In this document: in pieces, positions 8,661 through 17,667 of the stretch
Position numbering within the stretch: the first letter of the stretch is position 1
Layout of the letters: each line of letters begins with the position of its first letter
Origin: Streptomyces naganishii JCM 4654
Lineage (GTDB): Bacteria > Actinomycetota > Actinomycetes > Streptomycetales > Streptomycetaceae
Direction: 5' to 3'
Assembly (NCBI RefSeq): GCF_014650575.1
Contig: NZ_BMVF01000011.1
Coordinates: forward strand, 186,001 to 250,000
Length of the DNA: 64,000 bases
Notes under the pieces: model-generated
Told to the model about the DNA's origin: nothing
The model's database searches: none
The model's input: the letters and a program-made list of their open reading frames with translations, nothing else
Made by a program: the position numbers and the translations under genes

Positions 8661-9623
8661 ATGACCAGCACGGCCGAGCGGCGGCCCACCCGGACGGCCG
8701 CCGTCCACCCCGTACCGGAGCCGCCCCCGGCAGGCAGGAGCAGGCGGCGCCGCCTCGCCGAACAGGCCCGCGCCTACGCCTTCCTCCTCGGCGGCCTGAT
8801 CTGCTTCGCCCTGTTCTCCTGGTACCCGGCGATCCGCGCGGTCGTGATCGCCTTCCAGAAGTACACCCCCGGCCAGACGCCCGAGTGGGCCGGCACCGCC
8901 AACTTCACCCGCGTCCTGCACGACCCCGAGTTCGGCGCCGCCTGGCGCAACACCCTCACCTTCACGGTGCTGGCCCTGCTGATCGGCTTCGCCGTCCCCT
9001 TCGTCCTGGCCCTCGTCCTCAACGAACTCCGCCACGCCAAGGCGTTCTTCCGAGTCGTGGTCTACCTGCCGGTGATGATCCCGCCCGTGGTCAGCGCCCT
9101 GCTGTGGAAGTGGTTCTACGACCCCGGCGCCGGCCTCGCCAACGAGGCGCTGCGCGCCCTGCACCTGCCCACCTCGAACTGGACCAACGGCGCCGACACC
9201 GCGCTGGTCTCCCTGGTCCTCGTCGCCACCTGGGCCAACATGGGCGGCACCGTCCTGATCTACCTCGCCGCCCTGCAGTCCATCCCCGGCGAGCTGTACG
9301 AGGCCGCCGAACTCGACGGCGCGAACCTCCTCCAGCGTGTCAGGCACGTCACGATCCCGCAGACCCGGTTCGTGATTCTGATGCTGATGCTCCTTCAGAT
9401 CATCGCCACCATGCAGGTGTTCACCGAACCCTTCGTGATCACCGGCGGCGGCCCCGAGAACGCCACCGTCACCGTCCTCTACCTCATCTACAAGTACGCC
9501 TTCCTCTACAACGACTTCGGCGGCGCCTGCGCCCTCAGCGTCATGCTGCTCGTGCTGCTCGGCGTGTTCTCCGCCGGCTATCTGCGCCTGACCCGCTCCG
9601 GCTCCGGCGAGGAGGACGCATGA
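8661..9623 (+). CDS. Sugar ABC transporter permease (MalF/LacF-like)
   Basis: Integral membrane protein of 320 aa. After a 40-residue Arg-rich cytosolic N-terminus come six helices, the first in AYAFLLGGLICFALFSWYPA. The EAA loop reads YEAAELDGANLLQRVRHVTI and is followed by PQ, as in carbohydrate-type (CUT1) permeases. A GTG at 8658 is a possible alternative start one codon earlier. It starts a few bases after the binding-protein gene and its stop overlaps the next start, indicating translational coupling. It forms the sugar channel with the next gene product. Confidence 0.87.
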   Translation: MTSTAERRPTRTAAVHPVPEPPPAGRSRRRRLAEQARAYAFLLGGLICFALFSWYPAIRAVVIAFQKYTPGQTPEWAGTANFTRVLHDPEFGAAWRNTLTFTVLALLIGFAVPFVLALVLNELRHAKAFFRVVVYLPVMIPPVVSALLWKWFYDPGAGLANEALRALHLPTSNWTNGADTALVSLVLVATWANMGGTVLIYLAALQSIPGELYEAAELDGANLLQRVRHVTIPQTRFVILMLMLLQIIATMQVFTEPFVITGGGPENATVTVLYLIYKYAFLYNDFGGACALSVMLLVLLGVFSAGYLRLTRSGSGEEDA

Positions 9624-10498
9624 GCGCCACCCGCACCCTGCTCTCCCCGGCGGCCCTGGCCCGCCCGCGCGGAAAGGCCGCCTACTGGACCGTGTTCACC
9701 GGCGTGGTGGTGCTGTTCACCCTCGCCTTCCTCTTCCCCGTCTACTGGATGGTCACCGGTGCGATGAAGTCGCCGGACGAGGTGGCGCGGACGCCGCCCA
9801 CCCTCGTCCCCGAGCACTGGCACCCCGGCGCCTACACCGACGCCTGGGACCTCATGCAGCTCCCGCAGCACCTGTGGAACACGGCCGTCCAGGCCGCCGG
9901 CGCCTGGGCCTGCCAGCTGGTGTTCTGCACGGCCGCCGCATACGCCCTGTCCAAGCTCAGGCCCGCGTTCGGCAAGGTGATCCTCGGCGGCATCCTCGCC
10001 ACCCTGATGGTCCCGGCCCAGGCACTCGTCGTACCGAAGTACCTGACGGTCGCCGACCTGCCGCTGATCCACACCAGCCTGCTCAACGACCCCCTCGCGA
10101 TCTGGCTGCCCGCCGCCGCCAACGCCTTCAACCTGTACCTGCTCAAGCGGTTCTTCGACCGGATACCGCGTGACGTGCTGGAGGCCGCCGAGATCGACGG
10201 CGCCGGCAAGCTGCGCGTCCTGTGGTCCGTCGTGCTGCCGATGTCACGGCCGGTGCTCGGCGTGGTGTCGATCTTCGCGCTGGTCGCCGTCTGGCAGGAC
10301 TTCCTGTGGCCGCTGATGGTCTTCTCCGACACGGACCAGCAGCCGATCAGCGTGGCCCTGGTCCAGCTGTCGCAGAACATCCAGCTGACCGTGCTCATCG
10401 CCGCGATGGTGATCGCCAGCATCCCGATGGTCGCGCTCTTCCTCGTCTTCCAGCGGCACATCATCGCCGGGATCAGCGCGGGCAGCACCAAGGGCTGA
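9620..10498 (+). CDS. Sugar ABC transporter permease (MalG-like)
   Basis: Second CUT1 permease, 292 aa, six helices. The first is TVFTGVVVLFTLAFLFPVYW, and the family motif LEAAEIDGAGKLRVLWSVVL plus PMSRP forms the ATPase-contact loop. The start overlaps the previous stop (ATGA) with GGAGGA just upstream. No ATPase gene lies anywhere in this locus. In Streptomyces such importers are commonly energised by the shared ATPase MsiK encoded elsewhere (established knowledge), which fits here. Confidence 0.87.
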   Translation: MSATRTLLSPAALARPRGKAAYWTVFTGVVVLFTLAFLFPVYWMVTGAMKSPDEVARTPPTLVPEHWHPGAYTDAWDLMQLPQHLWNTAVQAAGAWACQLVFCTAAAYALSKLRPAFGKVILGGILATLMVPAQALVVPKYLTVADLPLIHTSLLNDPLAIWLPAAANAFNLYLLKRFFDRIPRDVLEAAEIDGAGKLRVLWSVVLPMSRPVLGVVSIFALVAVWQDFLWPLMVFSDTDQQPISVALVQLSQNIQLTVLIAAMVIASIPMVALFLVFQRHIIAGISAGSTKG

Positions 10499-10559
10499 CG
10501 GCCCCGCCCCTCCGCGCCGGCGACCCGCCCTCGCTCACCGAGACAGAAAGGCCCGCACA

Positions 10560-12176
10560 GTGGGACAGCCCAGCCCTGCCCGCAACGCCCCCGACGCCCG
10601 CCGCGGCGACGCCTGGTGGCGCTCCGCCGTCATCTACCAGGTGTACGTCCGCAGCTTCGCCGACGGCGACGGGGACGGCACCGGCGACCTCGCGGGCGTC
10701 CGCTCCCGGCTGCCGTATCTCGCCGAACTCGGCGTGGACGCCCTGTGGTTCAACCCCTGGTACCTCTCCCCGATGAAGGACGGCGGCTACGACGTCGCCG
10801 ACTACCGTGCCGTCGACCCGGCCTTCGGCACCCTCGCCGAGGCCGAGAAGCTCATCGCGGAGGCCCGCGAGCTGGGCATCCGGACCATCGTCGACATCGT
10901 GCCCAACCACGTCTCCGACCAGCACCCCTGGTTCCGCGCCGCCCGCGCCGCCGCCCCGGGCGCACCCGAACGGGAGCTGTTCCACTTCCGGCCCGGACGC
11001 GGCGAGCGGGGCGAACTGCCGCCCAACGACTGGACGTCCCAGTTCGGCGGCCCGGCCTGGACCCGGCTGCCGGACGGCGACTGGTACCTCCACCTCTTCG
11101 CCCCCGAACAGCCCGACCTCGACTGGGCCCACCCGGCGGTGCGCCAGGAGCACGAGGACATCCTCCGCTTCTGGTTCGAACGCGGCGTGGCGGGCGTCCG
11201 CATCGACTCCGCCGCCCTGCTGATCAAGGACCCCCGCCTGCCCGACTTCACCGAGGGCCGCGACCCGCACCCCTACGTCGACCGCGACGAACTGCACGAC
11301 GTCTACCGCTCCTGGCGCAGGGTCGCCGACGAGTACGGCGGCGTCTTCGTCGGCGAGGTGTGGCTGCCCGACAGCGAGCGCTTCGCCCGCTACCTGCGCC
11401 CCGACGAACTGCACAGCGCCTTCAACTTCGCGTTCATGGCCTGCCCCTGGGACGCGGACCGGCTCCGTACGGCGATCGACGACACCCTCGCCGAGCACGC
11501 CCCCGTCGGCGCGCCCGCGACCTGGGTGCTGTGCAACCACGACGTCACCCGCACCGTCACCCGCTACGGCCGCGAGGACACCGGCTTCGACTTCGCCACC
11601 AAGGCCTTCGGCACCCCCACCGACCTCGCCCTCGGCACCCGCCGGGCCCGCGCCGCGGCCCTGCTCTCCCTCGCCCTGCCCGGCGCCGTCTACCTCTACC
11701 AGGGCGAGGAGCTCGGCCTGCCCGAGGCCGGCATCCCGGTCGACCGCATCCAGGACCCCATGCACTTCCGCTCCGGCGGCACCGACCCCGGCCGGGACGG
11801 CTGCCGGGTCCCGCTGCCGTGGACGGCCGGGGCGCCGTACGCGGGTTTCGGCTCGCGCGAGGAGCCGTGGCTGCCGCAGCCGGCCGGCTGGACGGAGTAC
11901 GCCGTCGACCGGCAGGAGGGGGATCCCGGCTCGATGCTCGCCCTCTACCGCCGGGCGATCCGCCTGCGCCCGGTGTTCGGCGACGCCCCGCTCACCTGGC
12001 TGCCCGCGCCCGAGGGCGTCCTCGCCTTCGCCCGCGCCGACGGGGCCACCTGCGTGGTCAACCTCTCGGACGCACCCGCGCCACTGCCCGGCCACACCGA
12101 ACTCCTGCTGGCCAGCGGCCCCCTGGACGACCGGGGCCGGCTCCCGCAGGACACGGCGGTCTGGCTGCGCGCCTGA
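10560..12176 (+). CDS. GH13 alpha-glucosidase / oligoglucosidase
   Basis: Cytoplasmic glycoside hydrolase of 538 aa with no signal peptide. All four GH13 regions are present: DIVPNH near 112-117, GVRIDS with nucleophile D216, GEVW with acid/base E266, and CNHD with D328. The layout resembles oligo-1,6-glucosidase and alpha-glucosidase subfamilies, with an (alpha/beta)8 barrel and a short C-terminal beta domain. The GTG start has AGAAAGG 8 bases upstream. It is 61 bp after the importer and just before the GH87 gene, so it probably cleaves imported alpha-linked glucose oligomers to glucose. The exact linkage (alpha-1,3, 1,4 or 1,6) cannot be read from the sequence. Confidence 0.87.
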   Translation: MGQPSPARNAPDARRGDAWWRSAVIYQVYVRSFADGDGDGTGDLAGVRSRLPYLAELGVDALWFNPWYLSPMKDGGYDVADYRAVDPAFGTLAEAEKLIAEARELGIRTIVDIVPNHVSDQHPWFRAARAAAPGAPERELFHFRPGRGERGELPPNDWTSQFGGPAWTRLPDGDWYLHLFAPEQPDLDWAHPAVRQEHEDILRFWFERGVAGVRIDSAALLIKDPRLPDFTEGRDPHPYVDRDELHDVYRSWRRVADEYGGVFVGEVWLPDSERFARYLRPDELHSAFNFAFMACPWDADRLRTAIDDTLAEHAPVGAPATWVLCNHDVTRTVTRYGREDTGFDFATKAFGTPTDLALGTRRARAAALLSLALPGAVYLYQGEELGLPEAGIPVDRIQDPMHFRSGGTDPGRDGCRVPLPWTAGAPYAGFGSREEPWLPQPAGWTEYAVDRQEGDPGSMLALYRRAIRLRPVFGDAPLTWLPAPEGVLAFARADGATCVVNLSDAPAPLPGHTELLLASGPLDDRGRLPQDTAVWLRA

Positions 12177-12244
12177 CCCCGCGCACCCCGACCGCCGTCG
12201 CGCACCGCGCTATCCCCGCACCCCCACCACGAAGGGATCAGCAC

Positions 12245-14443
12245 ATGCACGGCAGCACAAGCACGACCCGCAGCACCACCGGTTCCGCCCGGCGGGCGGC
12301 CGCCGCCGGCGCCGCCGTCGCCCTCGCGGCCGGCATGCTCGTCGCCCTCGGCTCGCCGGCCGCGCACGCGGCCGCGGGCGCCTCCCTGCCCTTCACCCCG
12401 GTCGAGGCCGAGTCCGCCGCCACCACCGGCACGAAGATCGGCCCGGACTACACCCAGGGCACCCTCGCCTCCGAGGCCTCGGGCCGCCAGGCCGTACGCC
12501 TGGCCGCCGGGCAGCGCGTCGAGTTCACCGTGCCCCGCGCCGCCAACGCGGTGAACGTCTCCTACAGCGTCCCCGACGGCCAGTCGGGCACGCTCGACGT
12601 GTACGTCAACGGAACCAGGCTCGCGCAGACCCTCCCCGTCACCTCCAAGTACTCCTACGTCGACACCGGCTGGATCACCGGCTCCAGGACGCACCACTTC
12701 TACGACAACTCCCGGCTGCTGCTCGGCCGGGACGTCCAGGCCGGCGACAAGGTCGCCCTGGTCGCCACCAACGTGCAGGTCACCGTGGACGTGGCCGACT
12801 TCGAGCAGGTCGCCCAGGCCGCGCCGCAGCCCGCCGGGTCGGTGTCCGTCACCGCCAAGGGCGCCGACCCCAGCGGCCAGGGCGACTCCACCCAGGCCTT
12901 CCGCGACGCCATCGCCGCCGCGCAGGGGGGAGTGGTGTGGATCCCGCCGGGCGACTACCGGCTGACCTCCTCGCTGAACGGGGTGCAGAACGTCACTCTC
13001 CAGGGCGCCGGCGACTGGTACTCGGTGGTGCACACCTCGCGCTTCATCGACCAGTCGAACTCCTCGGGCAACGTCCACATCAAGGACTTCGCCGTCATCG
13101 GCGAGGTCACCGAGCGCGTCGACTCCAACCCCGACAACTTCGTCAACGGCTCGCTCGGGCCGAACTCCTCCGTCTCCGGGATGTGGATCCAGCACCTCAA
13201 GTGCGGCTTCTGGCTCATGGGGAACAACGACAACCTCGTCGTGGAGAACAACCGGATCCTCGACACCACCGCCGACGGACTCAACCTCAACGGCAACGCC
13301 AGGGGCGTGCGGGTCCGCGGCAACTTCCTGCGCAACCAGGGCGACGACTCCCTCGCCATGTGGTCCCTGAACGCCCCGGACACCGGCAGCAGCTTCGAGA
13401 ACAACACCGTCTCGCAGCCCAACCTCGCCAACGGCATAGCGATCTACGGCGGCACCGACATCACCGTGCGCGGCAACCTGGTCTCCGACACCAACGCCCT
13501 CGGCAGCGGCATCGCCATCTCCAACCAGAAGTTCCTCGACCCCTTCAGCCCGCTCGCCGGGACCATCACCGTCGACGGCAACACCCTGGTGCGCGCCGGC
13601 GCGATGAACCCCAACTGGAACCACCCGATGGGCGCGCTGCGCGTCGACTCCTACGACAGCGCGATCAACGCCACGGTGAACATCACCGGCACCACGATCA
13701 CCGACAGCCCTTACAGCGCCTTCGAGTTCGTCTCCGGTGGCGGGCACGGCTACCCAGTCAAGGGCGTCACCGTGGACGGCGCGACCGTGAGGAACACCGG
13801 CACGGTCGTCGTGCAGGCCGAGGCGCAGGGCGCGGCGGTCTTCCGCGACGTCACCGCCACCTCCGTGGGCGCGGCCGGCGTCTACGACTGTCCCTACCCG
13901 TCCGGCTCGGGCAGCTTCACGCTCACCGACGGCGGCGGCAACTCCGGCTGGCCCGGCACCTGGGAGGACTGCTCGACCTGGCCGCAGCCGGGCCAGGGAA
14001 ATCCCGACCCCGACCCGAACCGCAACCTCGCCAAGGGCCGCCCGGCCACCGCGACCGGCTCGCAGGACGTCTACACGCCCGGCAAGGCGGTCGACGGCGA
14101 CGGGAGCAGCTACTGGGAGTCGGCCAACAACGCCTTCCCGCAGTCCTGGACCGTCGACCTCGGTTCCGGCCAGGCCGTGCGCCGCCTGGTGCTTAAACTG
14201 CCGCCGTCGGCCGCCTGGGGCGCCCGCACCCAGACCATCACCGTGCTGGGCAGCACCGACGGCTCGAACTACTCGACCGTGGTGGGGGCGCGGGACTACC
14301 GCTTCGACCCGGCGACCGGCAACACCGCCACCGTCGCCCTGCCCGACGGTACGAACCTGCGCTGGCTGCGGCTGTCGGTGAGCGCCAACACCGGCTGGCC
14401 GGCGGGACAGTTCAGCGAGGTGGAGGCGTACCTGACCCCGTGA
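12245..14443 (+). CDS. Secreted GH87 alpha-1,3-glucanase (mycodextranase-like)
   Basis: Secreted protein of 732 aa. The signal peptide (1-42) ends AAHA. Residues 50-190 are a beta-sandwich carbohydrate-binding module that starts VEAES. About 198-580 form a right-handed beta-helix opening KGADPSGQGDSTQAFRDAI, and about 595-732 form an F5/8C (discoidin) module starting NLAKGRPATATGSQDVYTPG. The GH87 acidic triad is visible as D344 (TADGLN) and D367/D368 (GDDSLAMW); their 23/24-residue spacing equals that of the catalytic Asp residues I recall for Paenibacillus Agl-FH1. AAGGGA precedes the ATG. Predicted to hydrolyse alpha-1,3-glucan or nigeran from fungal walls outside the cell. Confidence 0.82.
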   Translation: MHGSTSTTRSTTGSARRAAAAGAAVALAAGMLVALGSPAAHAAAGASLPFTPVEAESAATTGTKIGPDYTQGTLASEASGRQAVRLAAGQRVEFTVPRAANAVNVSYSVPDGQSGTLDVYVNGTRLAQTLPVTSKYSYVDTGWITGSRTHHFYDNSRLLLGRDVQAGDKVALVATNVQVTVDVADFEQVAQAAPQPAGSVSVTAKGADPSGQGDSTQAFRDAIAAAQGGVVWIPPGDYRLTSSLNGVQNVTLQGAGDWYSVVHTSRFIDQSNSSGNVHIKDFAVIGEVTERVDSNPDNFVNGSLGPNSSVSGMWIQHLKCGFWLMGNNDNLVVENNRILDTTADGLNLNGNARGVRVRGNFLRNQGDDSLAMWSLNAPDTGSSFENNTVSQPNLANGIAIYGGTDITVRGNLVSDTNALGSGIAISNQKFLDPFSPLAGTITVDGNTLVRAGAMNPNWNHPMGALRVDSYDSAINATVNITGTTITDSPYSAFEFVSGGGHGYPVKGVTVDGATVRNTGTVVVQAEAQGAAVFRDVTATSVGAAGVYDCPYPSGSGSFTLTDGGGNSGWPGTWEDCSTWPQPGQGNPDPDPNRNLAKGRPATATGSQDVYTPGKAVDGDGSSYWESANNAFPQSWTVDLGSGQAVRRLVLKLPPSAAWGARTQTITVLGSTDGSNYSTVVGARDYRFDPATGNTATVALPDGTNLRWLRLSVSANTGWPAGQFSEVEAYLTP

Positions 14444-14687
14444 TCCGGCGGCCGTCCCGCTGCCAGGACGCCCCGCGCCTCACCGTCCGGATGCGCTCGT
14501 GCACGCGGGTCCGCGGCTCGGCGAAGCGCGGGGCCGCCCGTCTGCGCACCCGTTCGAGCACCTCGCGTACCGCCGCTTTTCACATTGGCGCCATCGCACC
14601 CTTCCCACTCGTCCGGCGGACTTGGAACACTCGCAGCGCGCGTGCAGCGCCCGTACCGCCCGTACCCAGGACGAGAGGTCCTTGCCC

Positions 14688-16742
14688 ATGCCCGAGGTCA
14701 ACCGGCGCCGATTCCTCCAACTCGCGGGGGCCACCACGGCGTTCACCGCGCTGTCCAACAGCGTCGAGCGCGCCGCCGCGCTGCCCGCGAACCACCGCAC
14801 GGGGTCGCTCGAGGACGTCGAGCACATCGTCGTCCTGATGCAGGAGAACCGCTCCTTCGACCACTACTTCGGCACCCTGCGCGGCGTACGCGGATTCGGC
14901 GACCCGCGCCCGGTCACCCTGCGCGGCGGCCAGTCCGTCTGGCACCAGAAGGACGCCGCGGGCAAGGAGATCCTGCCCTTCCACCCCGACGCCGACGACC
15001 TGGGCCTCGCCTTCATCCAGGACCTCCCGCACGGCTGGAACGACGGGCACGCCGCCTTCGACGACGGCAGGTACGACAAGTGGGTCCCGTCCAAGGGCAC
15101 CACGACGATGGCGTACCTGACCCGCGAGGACATCCCCTTCCACTACGCGCTCGCCGACACCTTCACCATCTGCGACGCCTACCACTGCTCCCTGATCGGC
15201 TCCACCGACCCCAACCGCTACTACATGTGGACCGGTTACACCGGCAACGACGGCAAGGGCGGCGGCCCCGTCCTCGGCAACGACGAGGCCGGCTACGGCT
15301 GGACGACGTACCCCGAGCGGCTGGAGAAGGCGGGCGTGTCCTGGAGGATCTACCAGGACGTCGGCGACGGCCTCGACGCGGCCGGCGGCTGGGGCTGGAT
15401 CCAGGACGCCTACCGGGGCAACTACGGCGACAACTCGCTGCTGTACTTCAACCAGTACCGTAACGCGGCGCCCGGCGACCCGCTCTACGACAAGGCCCGT
15501 ACCGGAACCGACGCCCGCAAGGGCGAGGGCTTCTTCGACCGGCTCAAGGCCGACGTCAAGGGCGGGAAACTCCCGCAGATCTCCTGGATCGTCGCCCCCG
15601 AGGCCTTCACCGAGCACCCCAACTGGCCCGCCAACTACGGTGCCTGGTACGTCTCCCAGGTCATCGACGCGCTGACCGCCGACCCCGAGGTGTGGGCGAG
15701 GACCGCCCTGTTCATCACCTACGACGAGAACGACGGCTTCTTCGACCACCTGATCCCGCCCTTCCCGCCGGCCTCCGCGAGCCAGGGCCGCTCCACGGCC
15801 GACGCGGAACCGGACCTGTTCAAGGGCGGCGGCGGCCACGTCGCCGGCCCCTACGGCCTCGGACAGCGCGTGCCCATGCTCGTCGTCTCACCCTGGAGCA
15901 AGGGCGGCTTCGTCTGCTCCGAGACCTTCGACCACACCTCCATCATCCGTTTCATGGAGCGCCGCTTCGGGGTGCGCGAGCCGAACATCTCGCCCTGGCG
16001 GCGGGCCGTGTGCGGCGACCTCACCGCCGCCTTCGACTTCTCCCGCAAGGACACCGGGCACGTCCCGCTGCCCGGCACGGCCGGCTACCTCCCCCCGGAC
16101 CACAACCGCCACCCGGACTACGTCCCCACCCCGCCCGCGAAGGGCACGCTGCCCCGGCAGGAGCGCGGCCGCCGTCCCACCCGGCCGCTCAAGTACGCGC
16201 CCCTGGTGGACGCCTCGGCCGACACGGCGACCGGAAAGCTCACCCTGACCTTCGCCTCCGGCGCGCACGCGGGCGCCGCCTTCCTCGTCACCTCCGGCAA
16301 CCGCGCCGACGGCCCCTGGACCTACACCACCGAGGCCGGCCGGAAGGTCGCCGACACCTGGAACTCCGCCTACTCCGGCGGCTCCCACGACCTCACCGTG
16401 CACGGACCCAACGGATTCCTGCGCGTCTTCAAGGGCCCCGGGAAGACGGCCGGCCCGGAGGTCACCGCACGGCACGTGGGCGACGACGTCGAGCTCGCCT
16501 TCACCAACAAGGGCGCGAAGACCGCGTCGCTGAAGGTGAGCAGCGGATACGGCGGGAAGCCGAGGACGGTCCGGGTGCGGCCCGGCGCCACCGTGAAGGA
16601 GCGCTACTCGCTGGCGGCCAGCGCGCGTTGGTACGACCTCACCGTCACCGACGAAGGAGAGGCGGGGTTTGTGCGGCGTTTCGCCGGACATGTGGAGAAC
16701 GGCCGTCCCGGGGTGAGCGATCCGGCCATCCTGACCCGCTGA
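14688..16742 (+). CDS. Tat-exported phosphocholine-type phospholipase C
   Basis: Protein of 684 aa. The N-terminus carries a twin-arginine signal NRRRFLQLAGATTAFTALS. The catalytic domain belongs to the alkaline-phosphatase-like phospholipase C/acid phosphatase family: QENRSFDHYFGTLRGVRGF holds the metal-binding E53-N54, and later metal-site segments include FITYDENDGFFDH and FDHTSIIRFMERRFG. Two C-terminal DUF756-type beta domains (about 500-590 and 600-680) complete the family's usual layout and length. GAGAGG precedes the ATG. It hydrolyses phosphatidylcholine-like lipids to diacylglycerol outside the cell. It is monocistronic with a 244-bp upstream gap; I did not find clear PHO boxes. Confidence 0.88.
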   Translation: MPEVNRRRFLQLAGATTAFTALSNSVERAAALPANHRTGSLEDVEHIVVLMQENRSFDHYFGTLRGVRGFGDPRPVTLRGGQSVWHQKDAAGKEILPFHPDADDLGLAFIQDLPHGWNDGHAAFDDGRYDKWVPSKGTTTMAYLTREDIPFHYALADTFTICDAYHCSLIGSTDPNRYYMWTGYTGNDGKGGGPVLGNDEAGYGWTTYPERLEKAGVSWRIYQDVGDGLDAAGGWGWIQDAYRGNYGDNSLLYFNQYRNAAPGDPLYDKARTGTDARKGEGFFDRLKADVKGGKLPQISWIVAPEAFTEHPNWPANYGAWYVSQVIDALTADPEVWARTALFITYDENDGFFDHLIPPFPPASASQGRSTADAEPDLFKGGGGHVAGPYGLGQRVPMLVVSPWSKGGFVCSETFDHTSIIRFMERRFGVREPNISPWRRAVCGDLTAAFDFSRKDTGHVPLPGTAGYLPPDHNRHPDYVPTPPAKGTLPRQERGRRPTRPLKYAPLVDASADTATGKLTLTFASGAHAGAAFLVTSGNRADGPWTYTTEAGRKVADTWNSAYSGGSHDLTVHGPNGFLRVFKGPGKTAGPEVTARHVGDDVELAFTNKGAKTASLKVSSGYGGKPRTVRVRPGATVKERYSLAASARWYDLTVTDEGEAGFVRRFAGHVENGRPGVSDPAILTR

Positions 16743-16760
16743 TCAGCGGACAGGAAGCGG

Positions 16761-16795
16761 TTGCCTTCCGGCCGGCTCGCGGTAGTGTGCCCCGG
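16761..16795 (+). promoter_or_regulatory. Leaderless promoter of scramblase-like gene
   Basis: TTGCCT (16761-16766) and TAGTGT (16783-16788) are separated by 16 bp. The GTG start at 16795 lies 6 bp past the -10, so transcription would begin at the start codon. No ribosome site is present, consistent with a leaderless mRNA. Confidence 0.5.
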
Positions 16796-17628
16796 TGACC
16801 ACGCATTCGAACACACCTGCAGGCTGGTACCCCGATCCGCACGGGGCGGCCGAGACGCTGCGTTACTGGGACGGCTCCCAGTGGACGGAACACACCCACG
16901 CCGGCCAACAGCCCCAGAGTGCGCAGCAGATGGCGCCGCAGGTCCCGGCGCAGCCGACGGGCCCCGACGCCCGGGTGCAGCGTCAGGTGCAGCAGCAGGC
17001 CGGGGTCGCCCCCAGCGGCCCCGGCGGCGGCACGCTGTTCAGCGAGCCGGTGCTGGTGGTGAACCAGAAGGCCAAGCTGATCGAGCTGACCAACGAGTAC
17101 AAGGTCTTCGACCAGAACGGCAGCCTGATCGGCGCGGTCACCGAGGTCGGGCAGAGCGCGCTGAAGAAGATCCTGCGCTTCGTCTCCAGCCTCGACCAGT
17201 TCATGACGCACAAGCTGGAGATCCGCGACAACCACGGGCAGCCGCTGCTGGTGCTGACCCGGCCCGCGAAGATATTCAAGTCGCGCGTGATCGTGTCCCG
17301 CCCGGACGGCTCGCAGGTCGGCGAGATCGTCCAGAACAACGTCTTCGGTAAGATCAACTTCGCGATGAACGCCGACGGCCGGCAGGTCGGCGCCATCAAG
17401 GCGGAGAACTGGCGGGCCTGGAACTTCGCCATCGTCGACCACGCCGACAACGAGGTCGCCCGGATCACCAAGACCTGGGAGGGCCTGGCCAAGACGATGT
17501 TCACCACGGCCGACAACTACGTCCTGCAGATCCACTACCAGCTGCCCGAGCCGCTGCTGAGCCTGGTGGTCGCGACGGCGCTGACCGTCGACACCGCGCT
17601 CAAGCAGGACTCGCGGGGCCTGGGCTGA
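16795..17628 (+). CDS. DUF2510 protein with phospholipid-scramblase-like domain
   Basis: Protein of 277 aa. Residues 8-35 form a DUF2510 module (GWYPDPHG, then LRYWDGSQWTEHTH), a short actinobacterial motif of unknown function. A Gln/Pro-rich linker (about 40-80) follows, then a scramblase/LURP-one-type beta-barrel domain (about 85-275), with ELTNEYKVFDQNGSLIGAVT and LEIRDNHGQPLLVLTRPAK. The final buried helix LLSLVVATALTVDTAL matches the C-terminal helix of that fold. The role in bacteria is not established; membrane-lipid sensing or anchoring is possible. It stands alone, convergent with the next gene and just downstream of the phospholipase gene. Confidence 0.75.
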   Translation: MTTHSNTPAGWYPDPHGAAETLRYWDGSQWTEHTHAGQQPQSAQQMAPQVPAQPTGPDARVQRQVQQQAGVAPSGPGGGTLFSEPVLVVNQKAKLIELTNEYKVFDQNGSLIGAVTEVGQSALKKILRFVSSLDQFMTHKLEIRDNHGQPLLVLTRPAKIFKSRVIVSRPDGSQVGEIVQNNVFGKINFAMNADGRQVGAIKAENWRAWNFAIVDHADNEVARITKTWEGLAKTMFTTADNYVLQIHYQLPEPLLSLVVATALTVDTALKQDSRGLG

Positions 17629-17667
17629 CGGACGGCCCTCACGGTGAGAGCCGCGTGACGGCGGTGG

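Noticed and set aside
6036..9347. A 1103-codon open frame on the minus strand across potC, lacI and the sugar importer
   Set aside because: It is antisense to genes with clear family motifs and its own translation is low-complexity Gly/Val/Asp-rich sequence, typical of a GC-bias shadow frame.
10616..12244. An upstream in-frame extension of the GH87 gene through the GH13 gene
   Set aside because: The extension is an out-of-frame reading of GH13 coding sequence; the signal peptide and ribosome site define the start at 12245.
14444..14687. Search for PHO boxes before the phospholipase C gene
   Set aside because: No convincing GTTCACC-type tandem repeats are seen, so phosphate control is not claimed.
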